A stretch of DNA of 64,000 nucleotides from Cohnella silvisoli (GTDB lineage Bacteria > Bacillota > Bacilli > Paenibacillales > Paenibacillaceae), in the NCBI RefSeq assembly GCF_021190915.1, contig NZ_JAIOAP010000010.1:211523-275522 (forward strand). The letters are read 5' to 3'. Within the stretch, counting starts at the first letter, position 1, and every line of letters begins with the position of its first letter. Positions 1-8,636 of this stretch are shown in pieces. Under the pieces are notes generated by a model that had not been told where the DNA came from, made no database searches, and saw only the letters and a list, made by a program, of their open reading frames with translations. The translations under genes and the position numbers were made by a program.

Positions 1-691
1 TGCCAAATTCGCCATAACGCGCGCTTACTTCGTCGAAACGCATTTCATAGACGAGTTTTTTGAATTGCAGCGCATCGTCCGCGAACAAGGTAACCCCCCA
101 TTCCCAATCGTCGAACCCGACCGAGCCGGAGATCACTTGTTTTACTTTGCCCGCGTAGCCGCGGCCGATCATCCCATGGCTTCTCATCAGCGTTTTGCGT
201 TCTTCCATCGGGAGCATGTACCAATTGTCTTGAAGGTCGCGTTTCTTGTTCATCGGGTAGAAGCAAATATGATTGCTTTTCGGCAAAGTCGGCTTCAAGC
301 GGGCCACGATCTCCGGTACTTGCAAAGGATCGACCCCCGGCGGGCTCATGTAATTGCTGAGCTCCACGACGCTAACGTAAGAATATTCCTTGCGGGTAAA
401 CCTGCCGAAGGCAGAGCGATTGAAGGCGTTCTCGATCGCGTTCAGCTCCTCCAACGTTTCCCGCAGATGCATAAAGATAATGTCTGCTTTCTGCCCCACG
501 ACGGAATAAAGGGCCAAGCTGCCTTCTTTGCGCGTTTCAACGGCTTCCCAATCCGCCACTAGCTTCAAGAAATCGTTCAGCGCGGAATCTTTTTCAGAGG
601 GAGTTGCTGCATTCCAAGCTTCCCAATCGATACTGCGCAAATCATGCAATACATACCAACCGTCCAGTGTTTGCGCGGCTTCGCTCATCAT
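1..691 (-). CDS. hemQ: HemQ coproheme decarboxylase (3' end outside window)
   Basis: Converts Fe-coproporphyrin III to heme b with peroxide, the last step of the coproporphyrin-dependent heme pathway of Gram-positives. The reverse strand gives 230 codons beginning MMSEAAQTLDGWYVLHDLR and still open at the window edge. Family blocks visible include YPMNKKRD (the Tyr of the catalytic region), DNWYMLPMEER, SHGMIGRGYAGK (axial His) and MRFDEVSARYGEFG near the end. Family members have about 250 residues, so only some 20 C-terminal residues are missing. The start is set by an AAGGAGAG ribosome site just upstream of two consecutive ATGs (691 or 688). Identity is confident. Confidence 0.93.
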   Translation of the reverse strand, partial: MMSEAAQTLDGWYVLHDLRSIDWEAWNAATPSEKDSALNDFLKLVADWEAVETRKEGSLALYSVVGQKADIIFMHLRETLEELNAIENAFNRSAFGRFTRKEYSYVSVVELSNYMSPPGVDPLQVPEIVARLKPTLPKSNHICFYPMNKKRDLQDNWYMLPMEERKTLMRSHGMIGRGYAGKVKQVISGSVGFDDWEWGVTLFADDALQFKKLVYEMRFDEVSARYGEFG

Positions 692-826
692 TCATCTCTC
701 CTTGTCGAACTCGCTTTTCCTATTGTAGCCGATGTGTCGGGGCAGGGGCAAACGAACGGATAGGTCGTTTGATGCCAAATCGACGCCAACCGGGATTTTG
801 TTCACAACCCATTCACACCCTGTTCG

Positions 827-856
827 TTGACTGGCTGGAAACCGTTCTTGTAAACT
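827..856 (+). promoter_or_regulatory. Possible sigma-A promoter for the YuiB-like gene
   Basis: TTGACT and TAAACT separated by 18 bases, about 30 bases upstream of the 887 start codon. Match by eye only. Confidence 0.4.
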
Positions 857-886
857 GGTACAGTAAACTAAAATGGAGGGAACATC

Positions 887-1186
887 ATGTTCGGTGCAAT
901 TATGTTTTCTGTTGTTGGATCGTTGCTCTGTATCGTACTATTTTTCGGCATCGGTTTTATATTGAATATGCTTATCAAGACGACCTGGTTTCCGCTCTGG
1001 CTATTCCTAATCTTGGTCGTGCCGCTTGGAATTTGGCATTTGTGGCAGCCCGATCTTAGTTTCACGGAAAACATACAATCGATGCTCGTCTCGGACATCA
1101 TTCTGATTGCGGCCGGCGCATTCGGCGCTTATATGAGCGGATGGGCGATTCGCGCGCTTCGTCGCGGCGGCTATAAAATGTTCTAA
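887..1186 (+). CDS. YuiB-like small membrane protein
   Basis: A 99-residue protein with three hydrophobic segments (about residues 3-28, 34-53 and 66-88) and a basic C-terminus (RALRRGGYKMF). The FFGIGFILNMLIK stretch and the size resemble the YuiB family of Bacillales, whose function is unknown to me. A TGGAGGG ribosome site lies 8 bases before the ATG. It starts a short forward gene series (GtrA-like, hydrolase) with small gaps. Family assignment is by recollection of the pattern, so moderately sure; membrane location is clear. Confidence 0.7.
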   Translation: MFGAIMFSVVGSLLCIVLFFGIGFILNMLIKTTWFPLWLFLILVVPLGIWHLWQPDLSFTENIQSMLVSDIILIAAGAFGAYMSGWAIRALRRGGYKMF

Positions 1187-1222
1187 ACGCTTCAAAGCTC
1201 GCTCGTGGACAGGAGGAGTTAC

Positions 1223-1636
1223 ATGCTCCGATTATCGGAAGGAAAGAGAATAGCGAAGTTTGCACTTGTTGGCGGGTTGAACACGGGTGTGGATTTCGCT
1301 GTTTTTTGCGCATTGGTATATGCTGCCGGAATGGCTACGATCTGGGCGCAAACGATCTCGTACGCGGCAGGATTAATTAACAGCTACTTGTTAAATCGAT
1401 ACTGGACGTTTCAGGTCAATGGTCAGCGCAGTCTGACGGAAATGCTGCGTTTTATTCTAATAAACGCGTTAGCTTTCGGAGCTGCGACCGCAGTCCTGCT
1501 CGGATTGGAGAAGTTGGGGTTGGAATCCGCTTGGGCCAAAATCGCTTCCGTTGTTTGTTCGTTGGTCGTAAATTACTTGGGTTATCGGCTGTGGGTATTT
1601 CGAGGAATGGAATTGCATGGAAAAAGGGCAAACTAA
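1223..1636 (+). CDS. GtrA-family membrane protein
   Basis: A 137-residue four-helix membrane protein. The family includes flippase-like proteins for polyprenyl-linked sugars used in O-antigen or teichoic acid glycosylation. Diagnostic blocks are RIAKFALVGGLNTGVDFAVF in the first helix, AGLINSYLLNRYWTFQ after the second, and VVNYLGYRLWVFR at the end. A GTG at 1205 could extend the frame, but AGGAGG at 1211-1216 points to the ATG at 1223. No glycosyltransferase partner is adjacent, so the carried substrate is unknown. Confidence 0.88.
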   Translation: MLRLSEGKRIAKFALVGGLNTGVDFAVFCALVYAAGMATIWAQTISYAAGLINSYLLNRYWTFQVNGQRSLTEMLRFILINALAFGAATAVLLGLEKLGLESAWAKIASVVCSLVVNYLGYRLWVFRGMELHGKRAN

Positions 1637-1665
1637 CGAAAACCTAATTTCACGAGGTGTTGGTT

Positions 1666-2553
1666 ATGCCCTTGATTCACGCAAACGGCGTGGAGATTCA
1701 TTATCACTTGCAAGGCAAAGGGACGCCGATCGTCTTTCTCCACCCTCCTTGCATCGCTAGCCGCGTGTTCACGTATATCCGGAATGACCTGTCGCAGGAT
1801 CATAAGACACTGCTGTTCGATTTCCGGGGGCATGGCCGCAGCGGCAGCTCCGAAGCCCCGATTACGATCCCGCTTCTAGCTGAGGATGTTCGCCGCTTGC
1901 TGGATGCGCTGAATATTTCAAAAGCTTACTTATGTACTTACTCTTTAGGATCAATGGTAGGTCTTCACGCGCTATTAACTTACCCCGACCGTTTTTTTGG
2001 CGGTATTTTTCTAGGCGGACTTGCCGAAGCCAGCGGTTGGAAAACGCGGGCTAAGCTTAAGGCCGGCATATGGGCGAGCAAGCTAAAAGCACGGGAGCTC
2101 ATATCTCTGCCCTCATTATGGGTGCATGCGGATAATCACGAAACTTTCTACCGGTTGCGCGGCGAGACGAGAGCGGGAGATATCGCCAAATGGCGGGAAT
2201 ATATGACGAGCGGCTTGAGTTATTCGGCTGTCGGTCGTCTGAAGGATGTACGCCAGCCCGTATTGTTATTGTGCGGGGAAAAGGACACCGAATTCAAAGG
2301 TTATATGGACGTAATGCAAAAGGGACTGCCTAATGACAGTTCCGCGTACATACCTGGGGTTAAACATACGTTGCCTATTTACGGAGCCGGCTCAATCGGA
2401 GAGCTAATTAGAGGGTGGGTAGGCGCCGAGCGGCAACATGAAGATTCGGATGCTGATTCCTCCTACTCGATTCGGTCAGACGAAATGACCCCTGCGGGGA
2501 AAATTCCAATCGCGGATCAAGACTACGAAGTCCAAGAACCGTATTACCATTAA
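1666..2553 (+). CDS. Alpha/beta-fold hydrolase
   Basis: A 295-residue cytoplasmic alpha/beta hydrolase. Visible: the HGN-like oxyanion strand IVFLHPPCIASRV, FDFRGHGRSG, the nucleophile elbow CTYSLGSMVG near residue 100, the acid strand LLLCGEKDTEF and the His loop IPGVKHTLPIY. The elbow reads T-Y-S-L-G, so the usual first glycine of G-x-S-x-G is threonine; the Ser-Asp-His triad remains. The last ~40 residues are hydrophilic and beyond the fold. The start is ATG 1666, with GAGGT upstream, rather than the GTG at 1657. Substrate unknown. Confidence 0.82.
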   Translation: MPLIHANGVEIHYHLQGKGTPIVFLHPPCIASRVFTYIRNDLSQDHKTLLFDFRGHGRSGSSEAPITIPLLAEDVRRLLDALNISKAYLCTYSLGSMVGLHALLTYPDRFFGGIFLGGLAEASGWKTRAKLKAGIWASKLKARELISLPSLWVHADNHETFYRLRGETRAGDIAKWREYMTSGLSYSAVGRLKDVRQPVLLLCGEKDTEFKGYMDVMQKGLPNDSSAYIPGVKHTLPIYGAGSIGELIRGWVGAERQHEDSDADSSYSIRSDEMTPAGKIPIADQDYEVQEPYYH

Positions 2554-2573
2554 AATTTGAGGAATTCGGATCG

Positions 2574-2641
2574 GACTCTTGCGGGCGTAATCGCGCTTGA
2601 CGGCATCGTCAGGTTAGCGAGCGTATGCGGAGTCTTTTTTT
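2574..2641 (+). terminator. Terminator after the hydrolase gene
   Basis: GACTC at 2574 pairs with GAGTC at 2630-2634, with a nested TGACG/CGTCA hairpin inside, followed by seven T residues. Confidence 0.65.
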
Positions 2642-2717
2642 GCATCTCTGCGGAAGGGCTGTTTTATGCTACAATAGAACAATCATTCTTTAAGCGAAAA
2701 GAGTTGTCGATCCGGCT

Positions 2718-4214
2718 ATGCGCGTGTCGAACATAATGGAATTCACGGAAAACCACCGCTATTTTACGAGTCGAGACTTTGCCCTCAGCGGCCTGGACCG
2801 CAAATTGTTTATATCCCTCTATCAGCCGATGGTTGGGGCGATTTCCGCCGCATTCTATCAGCTTCTCTATCATCAAATTGCGGAAGATAGGACGGGCTCT
2901 TCATCTCCTGAGCCGCAGCGCAGGTTGTTTTTTGGACTCGGGTTGGAGCCGAATGCCGCAGGTCGCCAGACGGCGATCGATGCGGCTTCCAGACTGGAAG
3001 CCGTCGGGCTGATGCAAGTATTTCGAAATCATAATCCGATAACAGAGGAATCTTTATACGAATACGTTCTGCAGCGTCCGCTTAACTCTCAGGAGTTTTT
3101 TTCGAATTATCATTTGACTCTGCTGCTTAGAGATAAAGTCGGCAAGAGTGCTCTGATAGAGCTTCGCGATGGATTTAAGACGGAGCCGCCGGCAGAGCTT
3201 GCCCGGTTTGTCAATCGGGAAGAGGCAACGATGCCCTTCTACGAGATGTTTCGGATCGGTGCGGGCGCGATGGATCCGGAGCTTGAAACGGGATGGGCGG
3301 AAAGCGCGACGGCGAAGGAACGCACGCCTTCTTTCCAGCCGCAGGAACGTATCCGCCATAGCGAGATGATGCTGCGGTTTCCGCGCGGATCCGCTAATCG
3401 CGGTTTCGTGGAGCGGCTTAATCGGGCGCCGGAATTGATGGCCCAGCTGAACTATTTGGCCTATAAATTTAGCTTGGAGGTGCCGGAAATTTGCCGATTG
3501 CTCGACGAGGACGGCATTTTCCACGGCGATGGTACGCTGCTTTGGGACGAGCTTCAAGCAAGAGCGAATTTAATCTATCGCCAGGACCGCAAGCGGGATG
3601 AGGAAAGGGAGAGATTTCTCGCGCGCGGAGAGGAAAGGTCGGGAACGGAAACTTCGGTCGATATGTCGCACAGTTCGTCGTTCCACCTTGACATACCGGA
3701 ACGTTTCCAGACGGATGTTACCGTGACACGATATAATGAGATGCTGCGGCGAGAACCTTACACCCGGATGCTTGAGCGTTATTTTCCAGGGGCGGTTCCG
3801 GATGCCTTTGTCCGTATGTTCGAACGAATCGACTTGAATTACAAGCTTCCTGAACCGGTCATCAACGTCCTCATTCACTATGTTTTCAGCATGAGTCATG
3901 CTCAGCGTTTGACTAAGTCTTTCATCGATTCCATAGCATCCAATATGTTGGCCAAAGGGATCGATACTTTGGATAGAGCGGTGATGTATATCCGCGAGCA
4001 AGAGAAGCTGAATGTCACATTGGAGCGCAAACGTCGGGGGGAAGAGCCGGGGCGGGATGGCGGAAACGCCTTCGGAACCCAGGGACAAGGACGGAACGCT
4101 CGGCGCAAGCCTGCGATGTCGGTCGTTAAAGATAATGGACCTATTGAAGAAGTGTCGCCGGAAGAAATGGAGAAAATGCTGGAGCTTGCCAGAAAACTTC
4201 AGGGTGATAAGTAA
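2718..4214 (+). CDS. dnaB: DnaB, replication initiation and membrane attachment protein
   Basis: The Bacillales-specific helicase co-loader (not the E. coli DnaB helicase). With DnaD and DnaI it helps place the replicative helicase at oriC and at restart sites. The 498-residue protein opens with the conserved YFTSRDFALSGLDRKLFISLYQPMVG winged-helix region and has a second helical domain near residues 345-440 (YFPGAVPDAFVRMFERIDLNYKLPEPVINVLIHYV), then a basic, low-complexity tail. It is immediately upstream of dnaI, the normal order in this group. The ribosome site is weak; ATG 2718 is used, with ATG 2736 as an alternative. Confidence 0.93.
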   Translation: MRVSNIMEFTENHRYFTSRDFALSGLDRKLFISLYQPMVGAISAAFYQLLYHQIAEDRTGSSSPEPQRRLFFGLGLEPNAAGRQTAIDAASRLEAVGLMQVFRNHNPITEESLYEYVLQRPLNSQEFFSNYHLTLLLRDKVGKSALIELRDGFKTEPPAELARFVNREEATMPFYEMFRIGAGAMDPELETGWAESATAKERTPSFQPQERIRHSEMMLRFPRGSANRGFVERLNRAPELMAQLNYLAYKFSLEVPEICRLLDEDGIFHGDGTLLWDELQARANLIYRQDRKRDEERERFLARGEERSGTETSVDMSHSSSFHLDIPERFQTDVTVTRYNEMLRREPYTRMLERYFPGAVPDAFVRMFERIDLNYKLPEPVINVLIHYVFSMSHAQRLTKSFIDSIASNMLAKGIDTLDRAVMYIREQEKLNVTLERKRRGEEPGRDGGNAFGTQGQGRNARRKPAMSVVKDNGPIEEVSPEEMEKMLELARKLQGDK

Positions 4215-4262
4215 TCGTAATGACAATTGCAGAAGTATATTCGCACCAAAGGGGGACGGGAT

Positions 4263-5213
4263 ATGGAATCTCTAGGTGAGGCGTTGCGTCGCATGCCGCC
4301 AATAAAGGGTTTGGGAAATGCAGAAGAGATAACGAAGCAGGTGTTGAACGACCCATTAGTTGTTATGCTGCGTTCCCGTTACCCCGGATTGGACGAGTCG
4401 GTGCTGAGGGCGAATCTCAACCGATTGTACCAGATGACAAAGGAGTATCGGGCATGCAAGGAATGCCCAGGATTAACAAATTGCCCGAACGATATGCAAG
4501 GACATTCGACGGGGATTAATTGCGTCCAGGTGGGCGGGCAGTGGCAATTGAACGATTACAAGACCGCATGCTCCAAATGGACCGCCAATGAACAGCAGCA
4601 GCTAATTCGTCGAAGAATTACAAGTTTCTATGTGGATGAGACAGTTTTTGGCGAGCAATATGCGGAGTCCGAGATGATTAAGCTGGATGCCAATCGGGCG
4701 ATAGCCGTGAATCAACTACAGAACTACGTCCATACGACCATAAACCACGGGTTGCAAAAGCAAGGTTTATACTTAAAGGGCGACTTCGGTACGGGGAAAA
4801 CCTATATGGCTGGCTATTTGCTTCAGAAGCTGGCTACCGCGGGCTACTCGGGGGTAATCGTGTATATGCCGGAGTTTGTAGAAGATGCCAAGGCGCTTAT
4901 GTTCGAGCCGCAGAAGCTGAGGGAAACGATCACGCTCATGAAAGACGCCGATCTGCTTGTATTCGACGATATAGGTGCAGAGAATTTGACCCCATGGGTC
5001 AGGGACCATGTACTCGGAGCCATACTGAATCATCGGATGAACCGGAAGCCGACCTTCTATACTTCCAACCACGATTTAGACGACTTGGAGAAACATTTCA
5101 GCTTTACCCATAAGGAAGGCGAAGAGATGCATAAGGGTCAGCGGCTGATGGACCGCGTACGCCCTTTTGTCGACGTTGTGCATGTGCGTGGCCGTAATCA
5201 TCGCGGCTCGTAG
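4263..5213 (+). CDS. dnaI: DnaI, primosomal helicase loader ATPase
   Basis: AAA+ ATPase that loads the replicative helicase, partner of DnaB. The 316-residue protein has an N-terminal cysteine cluster (ACKECPGLTNC, about residues 60-75) matching the zinc-binding helicase-interaction domain. It then has Walker A GDFGTGKT, Walker B LLVFDDIGAE, a sensor-1-like FYTSNHDL and a C-terminal arginine-rich MDRVRPF region. An upstream in-frame TTG (4227) exists, but AAGGGGGAC just before 4263 and the family N-terminus MESLGEALRRM favour the ATG. It lies 48 bases behind dnaB, so the two are probably co-transcribed. Confidence 0.95.
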   Translation: MESLGEALRRMPPIKGLGNAEEITKQVLNDPLVVMLRSRYPGLDESVLRANLNRLYQMTKEYRACKECPGLTNCPNDMQGHSTGINCVQVGGQWQLNDYKTACSKWTANEQQQLIRRRITSFYVDETVFGEQYAESEMIKLDANRAIAVNQLQNYVHTTINHGLQKQGLYLKGDFGTGKTYMAGYLLQKLATAGYSGVIVYMPEFVEDAKALMFEPQKLRETITLMKDADLLVFDDIGAENLTPWVRDHVLGAILNHRMNRKPTFYTSNHDLDDLEKHFSFTHKEGEEMHKGQRLMDRVRPFVDVVHVRGRNHRGS

Positions 5214-5241
5214 AACAATGGAATCATTTATCGAGGACATC

Positions 5242-5272
5242 AACAACTCTCAATCTTGAGGGTTGTTTTTTT
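5242..5272 (+). terminator. Terminator after dnaI
   Basis: CAAC-T-CTCAA pairs with TTGAG-G-GTTG across a 2-base loop and is followed by an eight-T run. Confidence 0.8.
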
Positions 5273-5278
5273 ATCGTG

Positions 5279-5524
5279 GAGTTGCTCGATAAAATCGAGT
5301 AATTCGAGCGAGGCAGGGTGTACTGAAGGAGAGTTGCTCGATAAAATCGTGTAATTCATGCGAGGCAGGGTGTACTGAAGGAGAGTTACTCGATAAAACC
5401 GTGTAATTCGAGCGAGGCAGGTGTATTGAAGGAGAGTTGCTCGACAAAATCGATTAATTCGATTAAGGCTTAGTACATTGAGGGAAGTTGCTCTATAAAA
5501 TCGATTAATTCGTGCTCAAAGTCA
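5279..5524. repeat. 52-bp tandem array with palindromic core, ~4.7 copies
   Basis: Units begin at 5279, 5331, 5383, 5434 and 5486 (52-bp period; one base lost in unit 3). Each starts with an inverted repeat; in unit 1 it is CTCGAT-AAA-ATCGAG, and later copies carry one to three stem mismatches. Units 1-3 are nearly identical, and copies 4 and 5 diverge in their 3' half. The copies are contiguous with no unique spacers. The array sits between the dnaI terminator and the sulfate operon promoter. Its style matches the arrays at 29733 and 50829. Confidence 0.9.
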
Positions 5525-5540
5525 ATTTTTGCAAAGACGT

Positions 5541-5556
5541 GCGGGCAAGAGCCCGC
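5541..5556. other. Perfect hairpin GCGGGC-aaga-GCCCGC
   Basis: A six-base perfect stem between the tandem array and the sulfate promoter. It has no T-run on either side, so it is not a good terminator; role unknown. Confidence 0.4.
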
Positions 5557-5600
5557 ATATAATACAAAAAATTATTTATCAATTTTTTTTATAGCACTTA

Positions 5601-5630
5601 TTGACAGTAGGCGAGGTCACCTGTTATCAT
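5601..5630 (+). promoter_or_regulatory. Sigma-A promoter of the sulfate operon
   Basis: Consensus TTGACA (5601-5606), 18-base spacer, TATCAT (5625-5630), about 130 bases upstream of sbp. It leaves a leader long enough for regulation. Confidence 0.7.
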
Positions 5631-5653
5631 AGCTCCAATACCAACTAAACAGG

Positions 5654-5679
5654 TAGGAATTATAAGGCGGATAGGAATT
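5654..5679 (+). promoter_or_regulatory. Direct repeat TAGGAATT in the sulfate operon leader
   Basis: TAGGAATT occurs at 5654-5661 and 5672-5679, 18 bases apart, just downstream of the promoter; the second is part of AGGA-attg-TCCT. Placement fits a repressor site. It does not match the S-box (SAM) riboswitch layout. A cysteine-metabolism repressor such as CymR is a guess. Confidence 0.35.
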
Positions 5680-5758
5680 GTCCTAGATTAGACAACCGGA
5701 TCGGCCATCCGGAGTCACATGAGAATGCGAAAACCAATAATAAAATAATAGAGGTGCA

Positions 5759-6829
5759 ATGAAAATGAAAACATTTAAAAACCTCCAATGGGCGCTAATT
5801 GCGGCTTTAATCCTCACTGTATTGTCCGCATGCGGCTCGAAAAACAACGACCAACCATCCTCTCCGGCAGCAAGCAAGTCAGGCAAAGTTCCGGATCCGA
5901 TTGAACTGCTCAACGTCTCTTATGATCCGACTCGCGAGCTTTACGAAGAATTCAATAAAAGCTTCGCCGATTATTGGAAACAAAAAACGGGCGGAACCGT
6001 GACGATCAAGCAGTCGCACGGCGGTTCCGGCAAACAAGCCCGTGCGGTTATAGACGGATTGCACGCAGATGTCGTCACGCTGGCGCTTGGATATGATATC
6101 GATGCGATCGCCGAAAAAGGATTAATAAAAACGGATTGGCAAAAATCGTTCGAACAGAACAGCACTCCATATACATCAACTATCGTTTTCCTCGTTCGCA
6201 AAGGTAATCCCAAAGGAATCAAGGACTGGGGCGATTTGATCAAAGAAGGTACGCAGGTGATTACTCCGAATCCTAAAACTTCGGGCGGTGCTCGTTGGAA
6301 TTACCTTGCAGCTTGGGGTTACGCCACTAAGACACTCGGATATGATGAACCGCAAACGTTGGATTTCCTCAAGAAGCTGTTTAAGAACGTCCCCGTATTA
6401 GATACGGGAGCACGGGGCTCGACGACTACGTTCGTGGAAAAAGGTATCGGCGACGTGCTGCTCGCTTGGGAGAACGAAGCTTATCTGGCTTTGAAAGAGT
6501 ACGGGGACGATTACGAAATCGTCACGCCTTCCATTAGCATCCTGGCTGAGCCGCCGGTTGCAGTCGTTGATAAGAATGTCGATAAGAAAGGCACTCGCGC
6601 TGCGGCGGAGGAGTACCTCAAATATCTTTATTCCGAGCAAGGACAGGAAATCGCAGCGAAAAACTTTTACCGTCCGCGCCTTCAATCGGTCGCCGACAAG
6701 TACAAGGATCAATTCGGACAATTAAATTTACTGTCGATCGACAAAGACTTCGGCGGTTGGAAGGAAGCTCAAGCGAAACACTTCGCGGATGGCGGAACAT
6801 TTGACCAAATATATACACCGGGTTCCTAA
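5759..6829 (+). CDS. sbp: Sulfate ABC transporter substrate-binding lipoprotein
   Basis: A 356-residue extracellular sulfate (or thiosulfate) binder anchored to the membrane. The signal peptide ends in a lipobox LSAC (Cys near residue 22). Family blocks follow: LLNVSYDPTRELYEEFN, QSHGGSGKQARAVIDGLHADVVTLALGYDID, TPNPKTSGGARWNYLAAW and LAWENEAYL. Start ATG 5759 has AGAGGTG upstream. It is first in an operon with the two permease genes. The cognate ATPase is not encoded here. Confidence 0.93.
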   Translation: MKMKTFKNLQWALIAALILTVLSACGSKNNDQPSSPAASKSGKVPDPIELLNVSYDPTRELYEEFNKSFADYWKQKTGGTVTIKQSHGGSGKQARAVIDGLHADVVTLALGYDIDAIAEKGLIKTDWQKSFEQNSTPYTSTIVFLVRKGNPKGIKDWGDLIKEGTQVITPNPKTSGGARWNYLAAWGYATKTLGYDEPQTLDFLKKLFKNVPVLDTGARGSTTTFVEKGIGDVLLAWENEAYLALKEYGDDYEIVTPSISILAEPPVAVVDKNVDKKGTRAAAEEYLKYLYSEQGQEIAAKNFYRPRLQSVADKYKDQFGQLNLLSIDKDFGGWKEAQAKHFADGGTFDQIYTPGS

Positions 6830-6862
6830 CAAAGGGCCGGGAAGAGGAGTTAGGGCGGGCAC

Positions 6863-7708
6863 ATGACATCACTTCGCAAGAAAGACCGGGTATTGCCGGG
6901 TTTATCGATCACTTTGGGGTTTTCGGTCCTATACTTGAGCTTGATCGTGCTCATACCGCTCGCCGCTCTTGTCATCAAGTCGGCCGGCCTTACTCCCGCC
7001 GAATGGTGGGACACCGTAACCGATCCCCGGGTGGTTGCCTCGTATAAGCTAAGCTTAATGACTGCGTTCTTCGCGGGGCTTGTCAATTTGGTATTCGGTC
7101 TCCTTCTAGCCTGGGTTCTTGTCCGGTACAAGTTTCCTGGCAAACGGATCGTGGACGGCTTGATCGATTTGCCTTTCGCGCTTCCGACTGCGGTTGCGGG
7201 CATTGCGCTAACGACGATCTACGCGCCTAAGGGCTGGGTGGGTTCCCTTCTGGAACCGCTGGGCATAAAGGTAGCATACACGCCGTTAGGAATAACGCTA
7301 GCGCTTATCTTTATCGGGATTCCATTCGTCGTTCGGACCGTTCAACCGATCTTGCAGGATATGGAATCCGATATGGAAGAAGCCGCCGTATTGCTTGGTT
7401 CCTATCGCGCGCGAACCTTCTTCAAGATCATTTTGCCGGACTTGATTCCGCCTTTATTGACCGGTTTTGCGTTAGCTTTCGCCCGTGGAATCGGGGAATA
7501 CGGCTCGGTCGTGTTCATCTCCGGCAATATGCCGATGAAAACCGAGATCGCGCCCTTGCTTATCATTACGAAATTGGAACAATACGAGTATAGCCAAGCG
7601 GCTGCGATAGCGGTCGTGCTGCTCCTCATCTCGTTCGTGCTGCTGCTCTTCATCAACATCTTGCAAAGGTGGAGCAATCGCCGCTTGCGCACCGTCAAAG
7701 GAGGTTAA
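6863..7708 (+). CDS. cysT: Sulfate ABC transporter permease CysT
   Basis: Inner-membrane permease of the sulfate importer, 281 residues with about six transmembrane segments. The BPD-type permease signature is seen: DLPFALPTAVAGIAL, FVVRTVQPILQDMESDMEEAAVLLGSYRARTFFKIILPDLIPPLLTGFALAFARGIGEYGSVVFISGN, where the EAA loop contacts the ATPase. It lies 33 bases after the binding protein and is followed 5 bases later by cysW, whose ribosome site overlaps its stop region. Confidence 0.94.
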   Translation: MTSLRKKDRVLPGLSITLGFSVLYLSLIVLIPLAALVIKSAGLTPAEWWDTVTDPRVVASYKLSLMTAFFAGLVNLVFGLLLAWVLVRYKFPGKRIVDGLIDLPFALPTAVAGIALTTIYAPKGWVGSLLEPLGIKVAYTPLGITLALIFIGIPFVVRTVQPILQDMESDMEEAAVLLGSYRARTFFKIILPDLIPPLLTGFALAFARGIGEYGSVVFISGNMPMKTEIAPLLIITKLEQYEYSQAAAIAVVLLLISFVLLLFINILQRWSNRRLRTVKGG

Positions 7709-7713
7709 CCGAT

Positions 7714-8586
7714 ATGGCAGGAATCGTAACCAATCCCCGTTCAGGGAAGAGCCAGCCGGGACGACCTCATTTGACGGAATCAAAGGCAGTTCGCTTTACG
7801 CTGATCGGAATCGCGCTCCTCTTCCTAGGTCTTATCGTCATTCTTCCTATGGTATCCGTAATAGTCGAATCGTTCCGCAAAGGCTGGGAGGCATACGTAT
7901 CCGCTCTTTCGGATCCGGATGCGATGGCAGCGCTCAGATTAACGTTGATAACCGCTGGAATCGCCGTTCCGCTGAATACGATATTCGGAGTCGCGGCAGC
8001 TTGGGCCATTACGAAATTCAAGTTTCGCGGCAAAAACCTGCTCATTACGTTGATCGATCTTCCGTTTGCGGTGTCACCCGTTGTTAGCGGTCTTATCTAT
8101 GTGTTGCTGTTCGGCGCGCAAGGCTTCTTAGGCCCTTGGCTAGACGCGCATAATATTAATATTATTTTCGCGACTCCGGGCATTGTGCTCGCTACTATGT
8201 TCGTTACGTTTCCTTTCGTCGCCAGAGAGCTTATCCCTCTCATGGAGGCGCAGGGAGTGCATGATGAGGAAGCGGCAGTCAGTCTAGGCGCACGCGGCTG
8301 GCGGGTGTTCTTCAAAGTTACGCTGCCCAACATCAAGTGGGGCCTCCTGTACGGCATGATTCTCTGCAATGCCCGTGCGATGGGTGAATTCGGAGCCGTA
8401 TCGGTTGTCTCTGGACACATTCGGGGAGAGACGAACACTTTGCCGCTGCATATCGAAATCGTATACAACGAGTATCAGTTCAGCGCGGCGTTCGCGGTTG
8501 CTTCGATGCTGATGCTTCTAGCCATTATTACGCTCGTTGCGAAATCCGTATTGGAAAGCCGCATGAGCAAAGAGCACCATGAGTGA
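7714..8586 (+). CDS. cysW: Sulfate ABC transporter permease CysW
   Basis: Second permease subunit, 290 residues, pairing with CysT. The EAA loop reads EEAAVSLGARGWRVFFKVTLPNIKWGLLYGMILCNARAMGEFGAVSVVSGHIRGETNTLPLHIEI, with the DLPFAVSPVVSGLIYVLLFG helix typical of CysW. An in-frame GTG at 7669 would overlap cysT; AAGGAGG at 7700-7706 marks ATG 7714 as the start. The operon continues into yezD, not into cysA. Confidence 0.94.
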   Translation: MAGIVTNPRSGKSQPGRPHLTESKAVRFTLIGIALLFLGLIVILPMVSVIVESFRKGWEAYVSALSDPDAMAALRLTLITAGIAVPLNTIFGVAAAWAITKFKFRGKNLLITLIDLPFAVSPVVSGLIYVLLFGAQGFLGPWLDAHNINIIFATPGIVLATMFVTFPFVARELIPLMEAQGVHDEEAAVSLGARGWRVFFKVTLPNIKWGLLYGMILCNARAMGEFGAVSVVSGHIRGETNTLPLHIEIVYNEYQFSAAFAVASMLMLLAIITLVAKSVLESRMSKEHHE

Positions 8587-8636
8587 ACGAATTCCAACTA
8601 ACTCTAACAACGGAATGAAATCGGGAGGGAAACGTA

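Noticed and set aside
65..562. Forward open frame of 165 codons at the window start
   Set aside because: Complement of hemQ, which is intact and recognisable on the reverse strand.
3570..4226. A 218-codon reverse frame inside dnaB
   Set aside because: Antisense shadow without start signals; dnaB covers the region fully.
5279..5524. The tandem array as a CRISPR
   Set aside because: Units are contiguous with no unique spacers, the repeat is 52 bp, and no cas gene is present.
5638..5758. SAM (S-box) riboswitch in the sulfate operon leader
   Set aside because: The conserved S-box blocks (AGAGG...GGGACTGGCCC...GAAACCCGGCAACC) are absent.
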